This document shows, piece by piece, positions 12,601 to 24,350 of a DNA stretch of 64,000 nt. Numbering within the stretch: position 1 is the first letter of the stretch; every line of letters starts with the position of its first letter. Under the pieces are notes generated by a model, which was not told the DNA's origin, did no database searches, and worked only from the letters and a program-made list of their open reading frames with translations. The stretch is taken from NCBI RefSeq assembly GCF_002288925.2, contig NW_022098057.1:65968193-66032192 (forward strand), written 5' to 3'. Source of the stretch: Delphinapterus leucas. Its lineage: Eukaryota > Chordata > Mammalia > Artiodactyla > Monodontidae. Position numbers and translations under genes: made by a program.

Positions 12601-13297
12601 CACTCTCCTCTGTGTCCTAATAGCAGTTGATAGCATGGAATATACACGCTACAGAAACCAATATGGAAATCTAATTTGAAGACTGTCTTTCTTCTCTATT
12701 GGATTGAGATGAGGGCATATGTCATATATGGCATAGTCACAATGACAGTTCACAGGGTTTCCCTCCCAGGCTGTATCCAGAGCTCTTAAAGTACTATGTT
12801 TCTGAATTCTGCATGCCACATAGGCTTAACTGGGTGGTTATACAACAGATGTATCTCAATAAATGAGTACTGATTAACTGGTTGTTATCTCTGTGTGTCC
12901 TTAGGCATCTCAGAACTTCTTAGGCTATTATCCATAAAATGAGTTTGAAATACACTCGTATGTTCCACTCTAGGTCCAGTACTCTCTGATCACCAAGGTT
13001 CTTTACAAAGACATGTTAGCTCACCTTTTTTTCTTAAATTAGAAAACAGATGCTATAAATGATTGTGCCTCAAATTTACCATGAAAATGGATGAAAACAC
13101 ATGTTTTTATTTGTTGAATATTTAATTATATATATATATCATACATATATATAATTTTATCATCTCACTTGCTAAATTGCTATATAGATTATAATATGTA
13201 TATTTATATATTACATATAAATATAATATATATTATGCATACTTCTCCATAAGAGAGACTTTATCCTAACATTTATCGCATAACCATTCATCTAGAA
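6605..13297. other. Intron without recognisable young repeats
   Basis: About 6.7 kb of AT-rich sequence flanking the L1. I see no SINE, LTR or L1 here and no reading frame with family resemblance; the longest open frames (about 100 codons at 7146-7448) look random. A short tandem duplication of a 17-bp unit (aaatttataccaaatta) lies at 12184-12217. A small inverted pair, catctggtt and aaccagatg, lies near 11990-12015. 10150-10210 has a MIR-like piece ('caaccctctcattttacagat'), too short to call. Confidence 0.5.
13120..13240. repeat. AT-rich low-complexity tract
   Basis: Alternating tatata runs, broken by a short unique segment, then tatttatatattacatataaatataatatatatt. It is a simple AT-rich region in the intron with no unit longer than about 4 bp. 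Confidence 0.8.
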
Positions 13298-13520
13298 CAG
13301 AGGCTGGAAAACTTTTTCATATAGGGCCAAGTAGCAAATACTTTAGGCTTTGCAGGTCATATGGTCTCAGTCTTAACTACTCACCTCTGCAGTTGTAGCA
13401 CACAAGTAGTCACTGACAATACATAAATGAATCGGTGTGGCTTGGTTCCCATAAAGTTTTATTTACAAAAGCAGGTGGTAGGCTGAACTTGGCTTGTCAG
13501 CCATAGTTTGTCAACTCCTG
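13298..13520 (+). mobile_element. Old non-autonomous hAT DNA transposon (MER1 group)
   Basis: The body carries phrases typical of a mammalian hAT fossil: 'actttttcatatagggcc', 'agcaaatactttaggctttg', and later 'aagttttatttacaaaa'. The ends read cagaggctggaaaac and gtttgtcaactcctg, which form imperfect terminal inverted repeats. Flanking 8-mers atctagaa and gtctaggt agree at 6 of 8 positions, in keeping with an old 8-bp target duplication. No coding capacity. Confidence 0.75.
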
Positions 13521-13753
13521 GTCTAGGTCATGTGGAAAAAATTCTGAATATATTCACCCTCTAATGAACTATGTTCATTGTCATTGTGACTTCATTTCTG
13601 CCACAGCAAAACAATATCTAGAAAGATCACTAGTCTATTAGATGCTGATATTGTTTTCCTTCTCATACATAAAAAATCATTGAATTCTAGCACAAGTATC
13701 TATGCAAGTGATTTAGCATTATTCTGAACTATAATGAAGCAGTTTTATTAAAT

Positions 13754-13946
13754 CACTGCACTGTCCCACACGGTAGCCCATAGCCAAGTGAGGCTATGTA
13801 AATATGTATAAATTAATTAAAATTAATACAATTAATTCCATTTTTTAGCTGCACACGACACATTTTCAAATGATTTTAGTGGTTACCATATTGAATAGCA
13901 CAGGGAACATGTTCTTTTTTGTAGAAAGTTCTGTTGGGCAGTGCTG
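13754..13946 (-). mobile_element. Old non-autonomous hAT DNA transposon (MER1 group, different family)
   Basis: The sequence opens 'cactgcactgtcccacacgg', contains 'tagccatagccaagtgaggct'-like text around an AT-rich core, and closes 'gaaagttctgttgggcagtg'. This is the recognisable pattern of a mammalian hAT fossil whose ends read cagtgctgtccaatagaa in the consensus I recall. The inverted ends are degraded, the orientation is arbitrary, and it encodes nothing. Confidence 0.65.
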
Positions 13947-15480
13947 ATACTCGACTAAGAACACACACCTAACCATTAAAGATAAAAAAGCAAACATTCT
14001 CATGTAAGTGATAGAATTAAAGTGTGCCAGAAGGAAATAAATTTTGAACTTTCAGAAACTACAATTACAAGTTTCATACTGGCAAAGATTTCTGTTTGAC
14101 ATTATTAGCACAGAAATTTCCTAGAAATTTGTGTCATACCCTTGTATATTCAAAGGAAAATTCTAGCTCTGGGTCTGTGATGTAAAGAAGCTATTCAACT
14201 AAATTGCTTCTTGTTGACTTCTGTTACTCCGAATTTATTAAATAATTTTAAGAAAATTTAATTTAAAAATCTGAGCTTTCATGCACCCAAAAGGGGGTTT
14301 TCTGTAGGCTCTTCTCTTTATGTATGTATATGTGTGTGTGTGTATGTGTGTGTATATGAACTGTATTATTTCATTATTTCCCCTCTATGAACTCACTTCC
14401 AGCCCAGGGCATTAAAAATAATTTGTGTTTGTATAATGAATAGCCTAAAGAAATTTGAATCAAGACACATCTTGGCTTGTAGAAGGCTTTTATTTGTTCA
14501 CAAGCTCTTATTACTGAAATGTTTTAGAAGTTTCAGAAAAAAATTGAGATTCTAAAGAGAAGTACACAGGACAAGTTTTAATTTTTTAATCTAGTCAAGG
14601 CAAACAGCCTTGAATCAATTACCTACAGTTTTCAACATATAATCAAGGATTTTGACAATATTTAGATGTTGAATTGCCAAGCTATTAGCAACCAAGAGAT
14701 CTGATTATATATCCACATTAATAAACACCTGTCATAATAGCATAACAGATGTTCTAGAAACACAGCTAACCCAAGATGTAAATTTAAAAATTCTGTTCAT
14801 ATTCCTCTACAATGTGTTACCTAAATTAAATATTATAATTTGTTTTACTAAAATTCAACTGCTGAAATAATTTCTCTCAATAGAAAATGTTTATTTTAAA
14901 CATAAAAGGTTTTCATGGAAATCAAAGCCTGTTGCACAAACATTTGAAACTTTCAAAGTGCATTAACAAAATACTGATGAGAGGTTGTGTGTGTGTGTGT
15001 GTGTGTGTGTATAAAACACACACATATATATTACCCAACTTAGGGTATGCTATTTTAAAATTTGTGATAATACATGTAATTTTAATTGATACTAATATAT
15101 GTAAGTTACATAGATTAATAGTTTTTGACAAACAGCTTATTTGTTGAATACTGGTCCACTCAATACAGTGGTTTTATAATGTACTAAACTACTGAAACTA
15201 ATGTATTCTCTTCTAGGAGCATATTTCATGAAAATAATATAGACAAATAGCATATGTAAAACAATATTGATTATTTGAATAAATGTAATATGTAGTGTAT
15301 ATTACCAAAGAAACAAATGCATGCACAAGACCAAAAATAGTCTCTACCCACAGTTGAGTGGAGGGGTTATTTTATCGTATGGACATGCTTATTTTTCTCA
15401 GCACAACTCAAGATATGGAAAATTTCCTATGCACATTTATATAAGGCAGGTATCAATTTAAGAGAGTGTCTACTAGTTAA
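13947..15480. other. Intron with two GT microsatellites
   Basis: Mostly non-repetitive AT-rich sequence. A short gt/tg run with ta interruptions lies at 14318-14357. A cleaner (tg)n of about 13 units at 14985-15011 is followed closely by acacacaca, so the two can pair as a weak hairpin. No gene-like feature is seen. Confidence 0.6.
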
Positions 15481-15716
15481 CTATGCCAGATTATTTATTT
15501 ATTTTTTTTTGCGGTATGCGGGCCTCTCACTGCTGTGGCCTCTCCCCTTGCGGAGCACAGACTCCGGACGCACAGGCTCAGCGGCCATGCCTCACAAGCC
15601 CAGCTGCCCCGCAGCACGTGGGATCTTCCTGGACCGGGGCACGAACCCGTGTCCCCTGCATCGGCAGGCGGACTCTCAACCACTGCGCCACCAGGGAAGC
15701 CCTATGCCAGATTATT
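15481..15716 (-). mobile_element. CHR-type SINE with perfect 15-bp target duplication
   Basis: A tRNA-derived SINE in minus orientation. Its head is at the right ('ccaccagggaagccc' is the complement of gggcttccctggtgg), and its body shows 'ggggcacgaacccgtgtccc' (complement of the B-box region). A T-run marks the tail at the left. The element occupies 15496-15701 and is flanked by ctatgccagattatt at 15481-15495 and 15702-15716. Confidence 0.95.
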
Positions 15717-16548
15717 AAAGTATTTGTCTCAAAGAATTTCAACATCATATGCAGATATTATTAATAATGGCATTCATATATCTCTGCAGAAATTTGAAGT
15801 ACACAAAGTACTTTCATATGCATTAACCCATTAAACTCTAGAAATTATTCCATGAGATGGGCAAGACTGACATGTATGCCCTTTTTAAAGAGGTGAGATC
15901 TGATGCTGAGAGACGTTAAGTAGAGAATGCCTGTAAGTGATTCCTGTGCCTCACACCTCAAGATTACAGCACACTGACATGAGCATCCAGATTCCTGGTG
16001 TTGACACAGCATCACTTTTGACAGAGGCAGAAACCAGTCATTAAATGGAGTAGTATAAAAATTCAAGGATGGTGATAAAAACAAACAACCGAGGGAGAAA
16101 TGTTAGGGTGCTACATAAGCTGAATATAGCCTGAATATTGTCTGTAAGGAGACAAAACTTTGTTAATAGAGAAGAGAGTCAGAGATAGATAGATACATAC
16201 ATAGCTACATACACACACGCATACTTTCAGAGGATGGAAAATTAACCATAGTGGATGTTTAAAAATTGATATGGCCATGAAATTTATACCTGTTTCCATT
16301 TATTAACAAAGTGAGTTTTGTCCATACGGTTAAATGCTAGAACATTGAGTTTTATGTTAAAGTGTAAATATCATCTTACTATAAATTCAGTTCCTACTGA
16401 AGGTTGAAACAGAAAAGTTACTGTTTCTCTTCCTTACTTCTCTTCTCTCTTGATCCCTCCCTCCCTTTCCATAAAGCCACCAGCCTTCCACAGCTTCTTT
16501 TGCAAAATGTCAATTCTGACACCTTAGCTCTTCATAAAACTCGTCATA
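15717..16548. other. Non-repetitive intron
   Basis: No recognisable repeat or exon. A short gata/cata run lies near 16184-16222. The open frames are short and unrelated to known families. Confidence 0.45.
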
Positions 16549-16726
16549 TCATGGATGGACCTAGAGAGTATTATGCTTACTGAAAAAAGTCAGACAGAGA
16601 AAGAGAAATACTGTTTGCTCTTACTTATATGTGGAATCTAAAAAAATGAAACAAAAGAATGTATATAACAAAACAGAAACAGACTCATAGATACAGAAAA
16701 CAAACTAGTGGCTACCAGTGTGGAGA
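16549..16726 (+). mobile_element. L1 fragment: end of ORF2 plus start of 3'UTR
   Basis: The text 'atggatggacctagagagta', then 'aagtcagacagagaaagaga', then 'cttatatgtggaatctaaaa' is the standard L1 sequence around the ORF2 stop, plus orientation. It stops near 16726, where an interior ORF2 segment begins. It has no poly(A). Confidence 0.88.
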
Positions 16727-16727
16727 C

Positions 16728-17605
16728 AGAAGGGCATTCCTATACACTAATGTTGAAAAATCTGAAAATGAAATTAAGAAAACACTCCCATTTACCATTG
16801 CAACGAAAAGAATAAAATATCTAGGAATAAGCCTACCTAAGGAGACAAAAGACCTATATGCAGAAAATTATAAGACACTGATGAAAGAAATTAAAGATGA
16901 TACAAATAGATGGAGAGATATACCATGTTCTTGGATTGGAAGAATCAACATTGTGAAAATGACTCTACTACCCAAAGCAATCTACAGATTCAGTGCAATC
17001 CCTATCAAACTACCAATGGCATTTTTCACAGAACTAGAACAAAAAATGTCACTATTTGTATGGAAACACAAAAGACCCCGAATAGCCAAAGCAATCTTGA
17101 GAAAGAAAAACAGAGCTGGAGGAATCAGGCTCTCTGACTTCACACTATACTGCAAAGCTACAGTAATCAAGACAGTATGGTGCTGGCATAAAACCAGAAA
17201 TATAGATCAATGGAACAGGATAGAAAGCCCAGAGATAAACCCACGCACATATGGTCACCTTATCTTTGATAAAGGAGGCAAGAATATACAGTTGAGAAAA
17301 GACAGCCTCTTCAATAAGTGATGTTGGGAAAACTGGACAGCTACATGTAAAAGAATGAAATTAGAACACTCCCTAACACTGTACACAAAAATAAACTCAA
17401 AATGGATTAAAGACCTAAATGTAAGGCCAGACACAATCAAACTGTTAGAGGAAAACATAGGCAGAACACTCTATGACATAAATCACAGTAAGATCCTTTT
17501 TGACCTACCTCCTAGAGAAATGAAAAGAAAAACAAAAATAAACAAATGGGACCTAATGAAACGTAAAAGCTTTTGCACAGCAAAGGAAGCCATAAACAAG
17601 ACGAA
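16728..17605 (+). mobile_element. L1 ORF2 interior fragment, truncated at both ends
   Basis: Plus-orientation ORF2 segment covering the region after the catalytic aspartates: [20 protein letters not shown], then [17 protein letters not shown], then [20 protein letters not shown], then [20 protein letters not shown], and in a second frame [21 protein letters not shown] stop at about 17319 and a frame change break it. It ends inside ORF2 near 'aaggaagccataaacaagac' with no 3'UTR or poly(A). It corresponds to 506-1380 of the leftmost L1, on the opposite strand. Confidence 0.92.
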
Positions 17606-19733
17606 AAGAATTGTATTCTTAACAGTATTTAATATATGACTGACACTGGTACTGCCCTGCATATCTCAGGCAAGAGATTTCAACGGCCTAGAAGGACTGA
17701 TTATGGTGCCTTCACTTGTTCAGTAGCTTTCAACATATCACAATTAATGTACCTGGTTAACTGGATTTATGAATTGCATTATCTAGTTTTAACTAAGCTA
17801 ACCTAGCCTTCATTAAATAGGATACATTGCTTTAAAATTTTCAGAAAAAACAAACACACCAAAAAAACAAAACAAAACAAAATGAAAACATGGATTGAGG
17901 ATCATTAGAAGACAAGCTCAAGCAAAAAACAAGATGTCAGAGTTAACAATTCTCTATTCCTAGAAGGAGTTATTGGTGAACCATATTACAAAGGAAGATC
18001 AATGATGATCTAATCAAAACTGACAAGAACCGGGCTAATAAAATTAGTTATCAAGAAGACTGCTTGAATTATGGATTTACATTCCCTAATACTCATGTTA
18101 AATTTCTCCTTAAGTGAGTATTGCATCTTGAGATTGTTTTAATGACATTATCATTAGCAGGATATTTAAATAGTTTCTTTTATCTTTAATTGATCTGTTT
18201 ACAATTTACATTTCTGTATATATCTTGTAATATGCACAATTTATGAGCACAACTGTACACACGTAACATAAATAGCATATATGGAAGATGAAGGTAAAAC
18301 ATGTGTTATTCTGTGCTTGACAGAGTAGGATGTATAAAGGCCCCAAAGCAACCTATTTGGCTGAATAAATACCAACAGTTCAATATGAAGAGGTCTTCAG
18401 AATGCCAGCTCCTAGCATAAGCATGTTTGCCTTCTTAGAGCTAATCCCATAGAACAGGCATAATCTTAACGATTTTAGCCTCTGGGAAGATGTCATTTTT
18501 TTCCAGCTGGGGGGTAGATAAAAGTTTTTCAGCACCAGAGTCTAAGCCATAGAAATGAATTTTATGAGCTTCCTCTGGAGAGGTGCAAATTTGGATTTTA
18601 TTCAGAGTAACCATCCTATCACGTGGCCATTTATTTTCTCATTTCCTATTCTTTTCTTCCTGAATAACCCCCACACTTCATTGGAGTCCCAGTGTCTCAC
18701 ATTTCGAAGAACATTTTCAAAAAAGAAACACTGGCGTTTGGAGAAGAGTTCTAGGCCAGAGAGAAAGGCAGCTATCTGAGTCAAGTTTGATATGCTCGCA
18801 TGCCATCGTTAAAGTTTTCAAAAGAATTTCAGGAAACATTTGAGGCCTATTTTCAGAAAGACAGAACTGGCAGGCCTTAAATGAAATAGACCCCCTGTAG
18901 AAAAGGGTGGAGGAGGTGTGTGCTATGATAAATCCTGGCACCATGGCCCAAGGCACACTGCTGAGGCAGCACCAAAGCACTCGCACCTAACAAAGAGCAA
19001 CACGATCTAAGAAAGTTACAAAAGAAAAAGGAAGGAAGGAAAAAAAAATCTCAGCCCTGACTTTTCTTTTCTATATGTTTCTATTGTATTTTTGGTTTAA
19101 TCAGAAATAAATTAATAAGTATACAATTCTAAACTAGGTTATAGTCCTTTTAATATATTTCAGTCTGATATCACCATGTGACCCTCTAGACAGAGCCATA
19201 CAGTATAAAAGCAGGTCCAAATACCTGGGTATGGTATGAGTTTATCTTATGCCCAAGGCAAGAGATTTTTAGGGCAAAGGCTGGCACGTACAGACAGAAG
19301 AGGACTTCTCCTCTCGTTTTGCCCCATGTTAGACTTTGACATGCTTTCAGGCAGTGGTTGTGTGTGTTTCACGGGCAGCTCCAGGAGGAGAGAGAGGCAC
19401 GCTGAAATCACTGTGTGCTGGATGGGGAAAGGGCAGCACCCGGCACAAAAATAGTCTCTCTGGGTAACTCTGGTTTTCCCAGATCTTCAGATTTCTTCAG
19501 GCGCCACCCTTTGATATGAATTGTAAGGAAAGGAATATACAGCTAGCAAACCATTAAGAACTAAGAACCTGAAACTTTCACTGGCAGTTGTAAAAATAAA
19601 GAGCTAGCAGGCTGGAGAAGCAGCCACCAGAGTGCTGTCAAGTTATTCAAGCTGATTTGGTCTAAGTCCAGGAAGACCAGTCGTTCCCTCATAGGAGCCA
19701 AGTCCGACTCCTTGGTCGTGACTCTTGAGGATT
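17606..19733. other. Non-repetitive intron
   Basis: No young repeat or exon-like sequence. An A-rich run with 'aaaacaaaacaaaacaaaat' sits at 17862-17883. 18480-19500 is somewhat less AT-rich and repeat-free. The open frames of 60-90 codons here show no family resemblance. Confidence 0.45.
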
Positions 19734-20221
19734 TATGGCAGCCTGAATAGTGGCTCCCCAAGGTGTGCACCTTCTGGTCCTCAGAAGCTGTGACTGTTAC
19801 CTTCTATGGCAAAAGAGACTTCGTATATGTAATTACATTAGAGATATTGAGATGGGAAAATTATCCTGGGTTATCTGGGTGGGCCTGGTGTAATCACAGA
19901 GGTCCTCACGAGAAGAAGCAAGAAATCAGAAAGGAGAAGGCCATCGATGTGACGACAGGCAGCAATTGTAGTGATGTGCTCAGAAGACAGAGGAAGGAGC
20001 CACAGCTAAGGGACACAGGCGCCCACTAGAAGCTGAAAAAGGCAAAGGAATGGATTCTGGCCTCAGAGCCTCCAAAAGGAACCAGCCCTGCCAAGCCCTT
20101 GACTTCAGCCTGGTGAAAATTCTTTAGAACTTCTGACCTCTAGAACTGTACAATGATATGTGTGTTGTGTTAAGCCACTGAGTTTGTGACAATTCATTAC
20201 AACAGCAGTAGGAAATGAATC
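19734..20221 (+). mobile_element. Solitary LTR of the MLT1/ERVL-MaLR type
   Basis: The text 'gcctgaatagtggctcccca', 'tgttaccttctatggcaaaa', 'attatcctgggttatctggg' and, near the end, 'gaactgtacaatgatatgtg' with 'ttaagccactgagtttgtg' follows the mammalian MaLR LTR layout in plus orientation. Only an LTR is present; no internal region or coding capacity is seen. It is an old mammalian insertion, and its exact subfamily needs a library search. Confidence 0.75.
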
Positions 20222-22239
20222 AAATGACTCTTCTTGAAGAAAGATTAAGAGGACAATTGATTAAATATAGAGGGAGCAGTGAGAATCGGCATCCATGCGA
20301 CTACCAACTATAGTTTTCTCTTTAGGTTGATACAGGCATTTCCTTGCCATTGGAAAAGTGGTTGATAGTGACAATGTTTCTTAGATGTCTATGATCTTTA
20401 GGTGAGATAGTAAAACAGCTTATCTTATTACTCAAAAATTGGGCTGAGTTCACTAGAAAAAATTTAGACTTATACACCACAAATTTCAACAGTGCTACAA
20501 TTCTCAAATGAATATTAATGGCTTCATTTTTGGTTCTGGCAAACTTCTGATGATCAATCATGGGCCCCCATCACTGGGCTACATCTCTCTTTGAACCAAA
20601 ACTCAAAAATCCAGTTGAGAGGGAAAAAGCAATTGTGATTTTCTTTTTCCCTACATATATCTTCTTTTAGCCCCAAGTAGAATGGGGAAAAGAAAAGGAG
20701 AAAGAGAAAGATAAATGTTAGGTTACTGATAAAAAAACATTCATTGAAAAAGGTTATTTATTCCATAACCCTTGGGAATGTTCAGATAGACAGATAATGA
20801 TGTTTTAATAGGACCCCACTCAGGACAATGGCTAAGAATCTCTGCTCTTGTATATTTCTTTGCAGTATATGAAACATTCCACTGATTCAGAGCTATCCAT
20901 TGAATTTCAGTGTTTCAAGATGCATACTGACAGAAAACTTATGACAGTTTCCATCTACATGATTTCTTTTTAATTGGCTCTGAAAGTACCAATGACTTAA
21001 ACTCCTTGCTTTTAAATTTAGACCAACTGATATTCATATAGCTTGGAGAAAAGTTAAGGGACTTTGAGCTTCTAAGCTTTTGATTCTTGTTTGTAGGACA
21101 AAGATAATAGATTCTAGGAGCAGAATGAGCATGTAAGGCTGCATAAATTGTGATATGCACTATTGTGGGAGTATCCATGATATGAATGGCAACTCTTAAA
21201 TTTGTGCAGTGAACAACCTGCACAACACAATGCAGCAATGCCGGGTTTGAGAAAATGGAGTAACTTAACAGTGTCTGGAACATAGTAAGCACACAAAAAG
21301 TTTGTTATATATGCTTTCAGTACAAAACACATAGGAAAATAGTAAAATTTTCACGCTTAGGAAGAACTGAAGAAGGTTGTCTATCTGTTTTGCTAAAGAC
21401 AAAAAGAAGACTGTCTGGCTAGGTGACCTCTTCTTTGCCTACAAGTTGGAAACAAATGAGCTTTGCTAAATAAGGTCTATCCCTTATATAGAATTATAAT
21501 TAAAGAATTCTAATTCTTCTGCTTCCACCTAGATGTTTAGCGTTTTTGGTTCTTTAAGGGTATTCCATGAAATCTTCTCTAAATTTTACAATCTGTCTAG
21601 GATTTGAAACAACATTAACAGGTGGAGAGTAAATTAGAAAATTTGAGAGTTTAGACAAAAGATTTATGTCTCAGTTTTTTTTTTTAGAAAATTAGTTTTT
21701 ACATTTGAGGAAGGGAATTCCTACTTCAAACACACACACACACACACACACAGGTGCATGTACACAGAGCCCATATACACACAAACAACAACAACTGCAG
21801 CAGCAACAATAATAATATTAAAATAATATTAATAACTTTAAAAGTATTCTCCCCAGGCTGATCCCCCAAAAGATCTCTAAAATAAGCCCTATCCTTGTTT
21901 CATAGACAAACACAACATTGAACATGAAAGGCTATTATCACCATGCACAAAGTAAACTTATGTAATTTTTATTTTTAATAATAAACCATCTACATAGTGA
22001 CAATTTCAAAACAAAAGATAGAATTGGTCTTCTGCCCAGGCAAAGTACATCTCCTATAATTTCAGCTGTATTGGTGAAGAGACTTGGGATTTTCCCAATT
22101 TTTCCCCACCTACTTGCTGACATCCAAAATTCCCGTCACAGGGAGCACACACTTTCGTTGCTAAAACGACAAAAGAAAATATAGGATTTTAGCACCTCTG
22201 GGACTGTATATAGAGGAAACGCTATGAGTTCATAAAACG
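20222..22239. other. Non-repetitive intron with a CA microsatellite
   Basis: Mainly unique sequence. A (ca)n run of about 12 units lies at 21729-21752, followed by 'aacaacaacaactgcagcag' and aataat runs at 21783-21815. The 117-codon minus frame at 20939-21292 has no recognisable similarity and no splice-like borders. Confidence 0.5.
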
Positions 22240-22640
22240 CTGTTTTCTTTTCTTCCTGTGCCCAGATAGAATGCTTCTTCCAGCTTTCTTTGCAGTTACA
22301 TGAGTCTATGTGTCTGGATTCTGGAATACGGGTGGGAGTGATGTGTTCTAATTCTTATCCTGATCCCTAAAATTTCCCATGAGATCCTCACTCATTTTCC
22401 ATGCCTGGTGTCTGGATGCAGTGAATCCTTCTGAGGGCTGTGAAGCCTTAGCGGTTAGGTTATCTTATAATGAGAAGGAGCCTGAGTTCTTAAATGACTG
22501 TGTGGTACATGACCCATCACCCACAATCCACCTTGACTGTGATGTGAGAGAGGAATAACCTTTATTGGGTTAAGCCCTTAAGATATTTTTATGTTGTTCT
22601 TATAGCAGCCAGGCTACTCTGAATAATATGGAATGAGGGG
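22240..22640 (+). mobile_element. Possible old MaLR-like LTR
   Basis: The segment contains 'ggctgtgaagcc', 'aaggagcctgagttcttaaa', 'gaataacctttattgggtta' and 'tagcagccaggctactctg'. These resemble the 3' half of mammalian LTRs that end with a polyadenylation-like signal, 'gtgttaagcc' and 'agcagc'. No internal sequence is present. Assignment is by phrase resemblance only. Confidence 0.4.
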
Positions 22641-23359
22641 AGCAGAAATGAAAAAATATACATATGCAATGTTCAGACAATATTTTCCCTCTTTCATGGG
22701 GCAACACCTTTTTCAGACTTGAATCTCAAAGATTCCTCAGGATACTAATTACTCAGGATGGTTGTTAGCTGATAACTCACTAGCTTATTTTCCAAGGACT
22801 TTTATAGGGTCCTCAAAACTTGAGAATGACACTTTACAAGAGAAAGTAACACCCAGAGGGAGAGAATTGCCTAATTCAAGTTTCATGTTTGAATAGTACA
22901 GAAACAGTATGTCCTTGCTTGAGTCTGGCATCTCTCTTTATCTCATCATTTTCAGCTGCTTCCATGATAATTACTTTTTTCTTTTGTATCTGAAGTCGGA
23001 ATTATAAGTAAGAGAATTCTGACAGTACCCTTGTAGAGCTAAATCATTAATCTTGGGACATTCATAACAGCAGAAAGACCTGTCATTAAATGTAATTCAG
23101 CTCCTTAAAAGCAGTTAAAGAACAGCCTTGAACAACAATAACAAGTACACACACACACGTGAAGTTTATAGGTATATATATATATTTTTATTAGTAAAAG
23201 GATATTATGGACAAGGCTGTACAGGTTTATATTGTCAGCAGGTGTAAGAAGGAACTCAATTTAATCGTCAGTTCATATCGTCTGGCAAGTGCTATAATAA
23301 ATAAAAATTCAAAAGGTAAATTTTTATAAAATATTTGTAAAGGGATTAGGAAAATAAAA
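22641..23359. other. Non-repetitive intron
   Basis: No repeat recognised except short acacac and tatata runs at 23147-23186. No exon-like feature. Confidence 0.4.
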
Positions 23360-23590
23360 CATAAAATTTTCTGAGCACCTAATGTGTGCCAAATATTGTG
23401 TAAAATACATGATTTTATGTATCCTTACCATGTGGCAAGTAACGCAATTATTATTTTAATGAAGAGAAAATAAGCTCAGACCAACAAACTCATTTACCCG
23501 AGGCTACATGGCTAATAAGTATTAGGACACAGACAAAATGTATTTCCCAAGTCCGTATTCATTTCGCTGTACTTTATTGAAGCACTAAAT
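23360..23590 (-). repeat. MIR SINE fragment
   Basis: 'ctgagcacctaatgtgtgcc' followed by 'gaagagaaaataagctcaga' and 'ggctacatggctaataagta' matches the reverse complement of the MIR consensus, an ancient tRNA-derived SINE shared by mammals. Confidence 0.75.
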
Positions 23591-24095
23591 TTGAGTGTTA
23601 GAATTAAATAACTATGTCTAAAGCTGAGATTCTCAGGTAAAAGTTCTATTTGTTGTATTATAAATAAAAATCAACATTCCATCTCTCATCCTAGTATGGC
23701 ATTTATAGCGGTTGAGTTTTGAATTTAGTGATTAGAATCCAGGGAGAAAGGGAGAGGGAGGAAAGGTACCAAGAAAAGTAATAAAGAAAAGTTATAATAT
23801 CTCAAGAAAGAAATCTCAAAACGGTAGGCTACTGGTGCTATTTCAACACTTTGACGAGACTGAAAAAGCCTGTGTAATGTGGCACATTTTTATTTCATTG
23901 GGTCTGGGACACATTTGGTTTGTGTTCCTTGAGGCTGTTGTGTATGAGCAAGTAACTGCTGGGGGGCCTCCTTGCCACCTGGTGTCTAAATCTAACCCTC
24001 CTCTTTGCTCTCTATTGCATTCACGGTAACTCCCACCAGTGTCTAAGGAGATCTTTTTAAATATTGTAATGTCATCTTAGTATATTTTATTGGAA
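23591..24095. other. Non-repetitive intron
   Basis: No recognisable repeat. There is a purine-rich run 'gggagaaagggagagggagg' near 23742. Confidence 0.4.
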
Positions 24096-24350
24096 GTCGT
24101 GTAGAATAGTCATTAAAAGCAGATTCTGTAGCTAGACTACCCGAGTTCAAATCCCATCTCTGATACCTAATAGCTGTGTAACTTGATAAAATATATATTT
24201 AATATCTCTTTCCCTCAGATTTCTCATCTGCAAGATAAGGATAATAATAATTCTAAATTCATAGGATTATTATAATGATCAAATTAATTTGTGTATGGGA
24301 TAGTATATAGCACATAGAAAATACTAAGTGTGTTAATTACTATTATGGAC
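24096..24350 (+). repeat. MIR SINE, nearly full length
   Basis: Plus-orientation MIR. It has 'cattaaaagcagattctgta', 'gagttcaaatcccatctctg' (tRNA-derived B-box region), 'tagctgtgtaacttga', 'tctcatctgcaagataagg' (core) and 'agcacatagaaaatac' (3' part). Confidence 0.88.

Noticed and set aside
14985..15030. (TG)n next to (AC)n considered as a CRISPR-like or structured RNA feature
   Set aside because: Simple dinucleotide repeats in a mammalian intron; no spacer-repeat architecture.
15483..15834. Three parallel open frames with sequences like RTGARTRVPC and PGPGHEPVSP
   Set aside because: The same peptides recur at every minus-oriented CHR SINE (35.6, 37.8, 48.0, 59.9, 62.5 kb); they are translations of the SINE, not genes.
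20939..21332. Overlapping minus-strand open frames of 117 and 72 codons
   Set aside because: No motif, no conserved frame, and the sequence behaves as ordinary intron.
24096..24350. tRNA-like segment 'gagttcaaatcccatctctg' considered as a tRNA gene
   Set aside because: It is the tRNA-derived head of a MIR SINE; no complete cloverleaf. The same applies to the CHR SINE heads.
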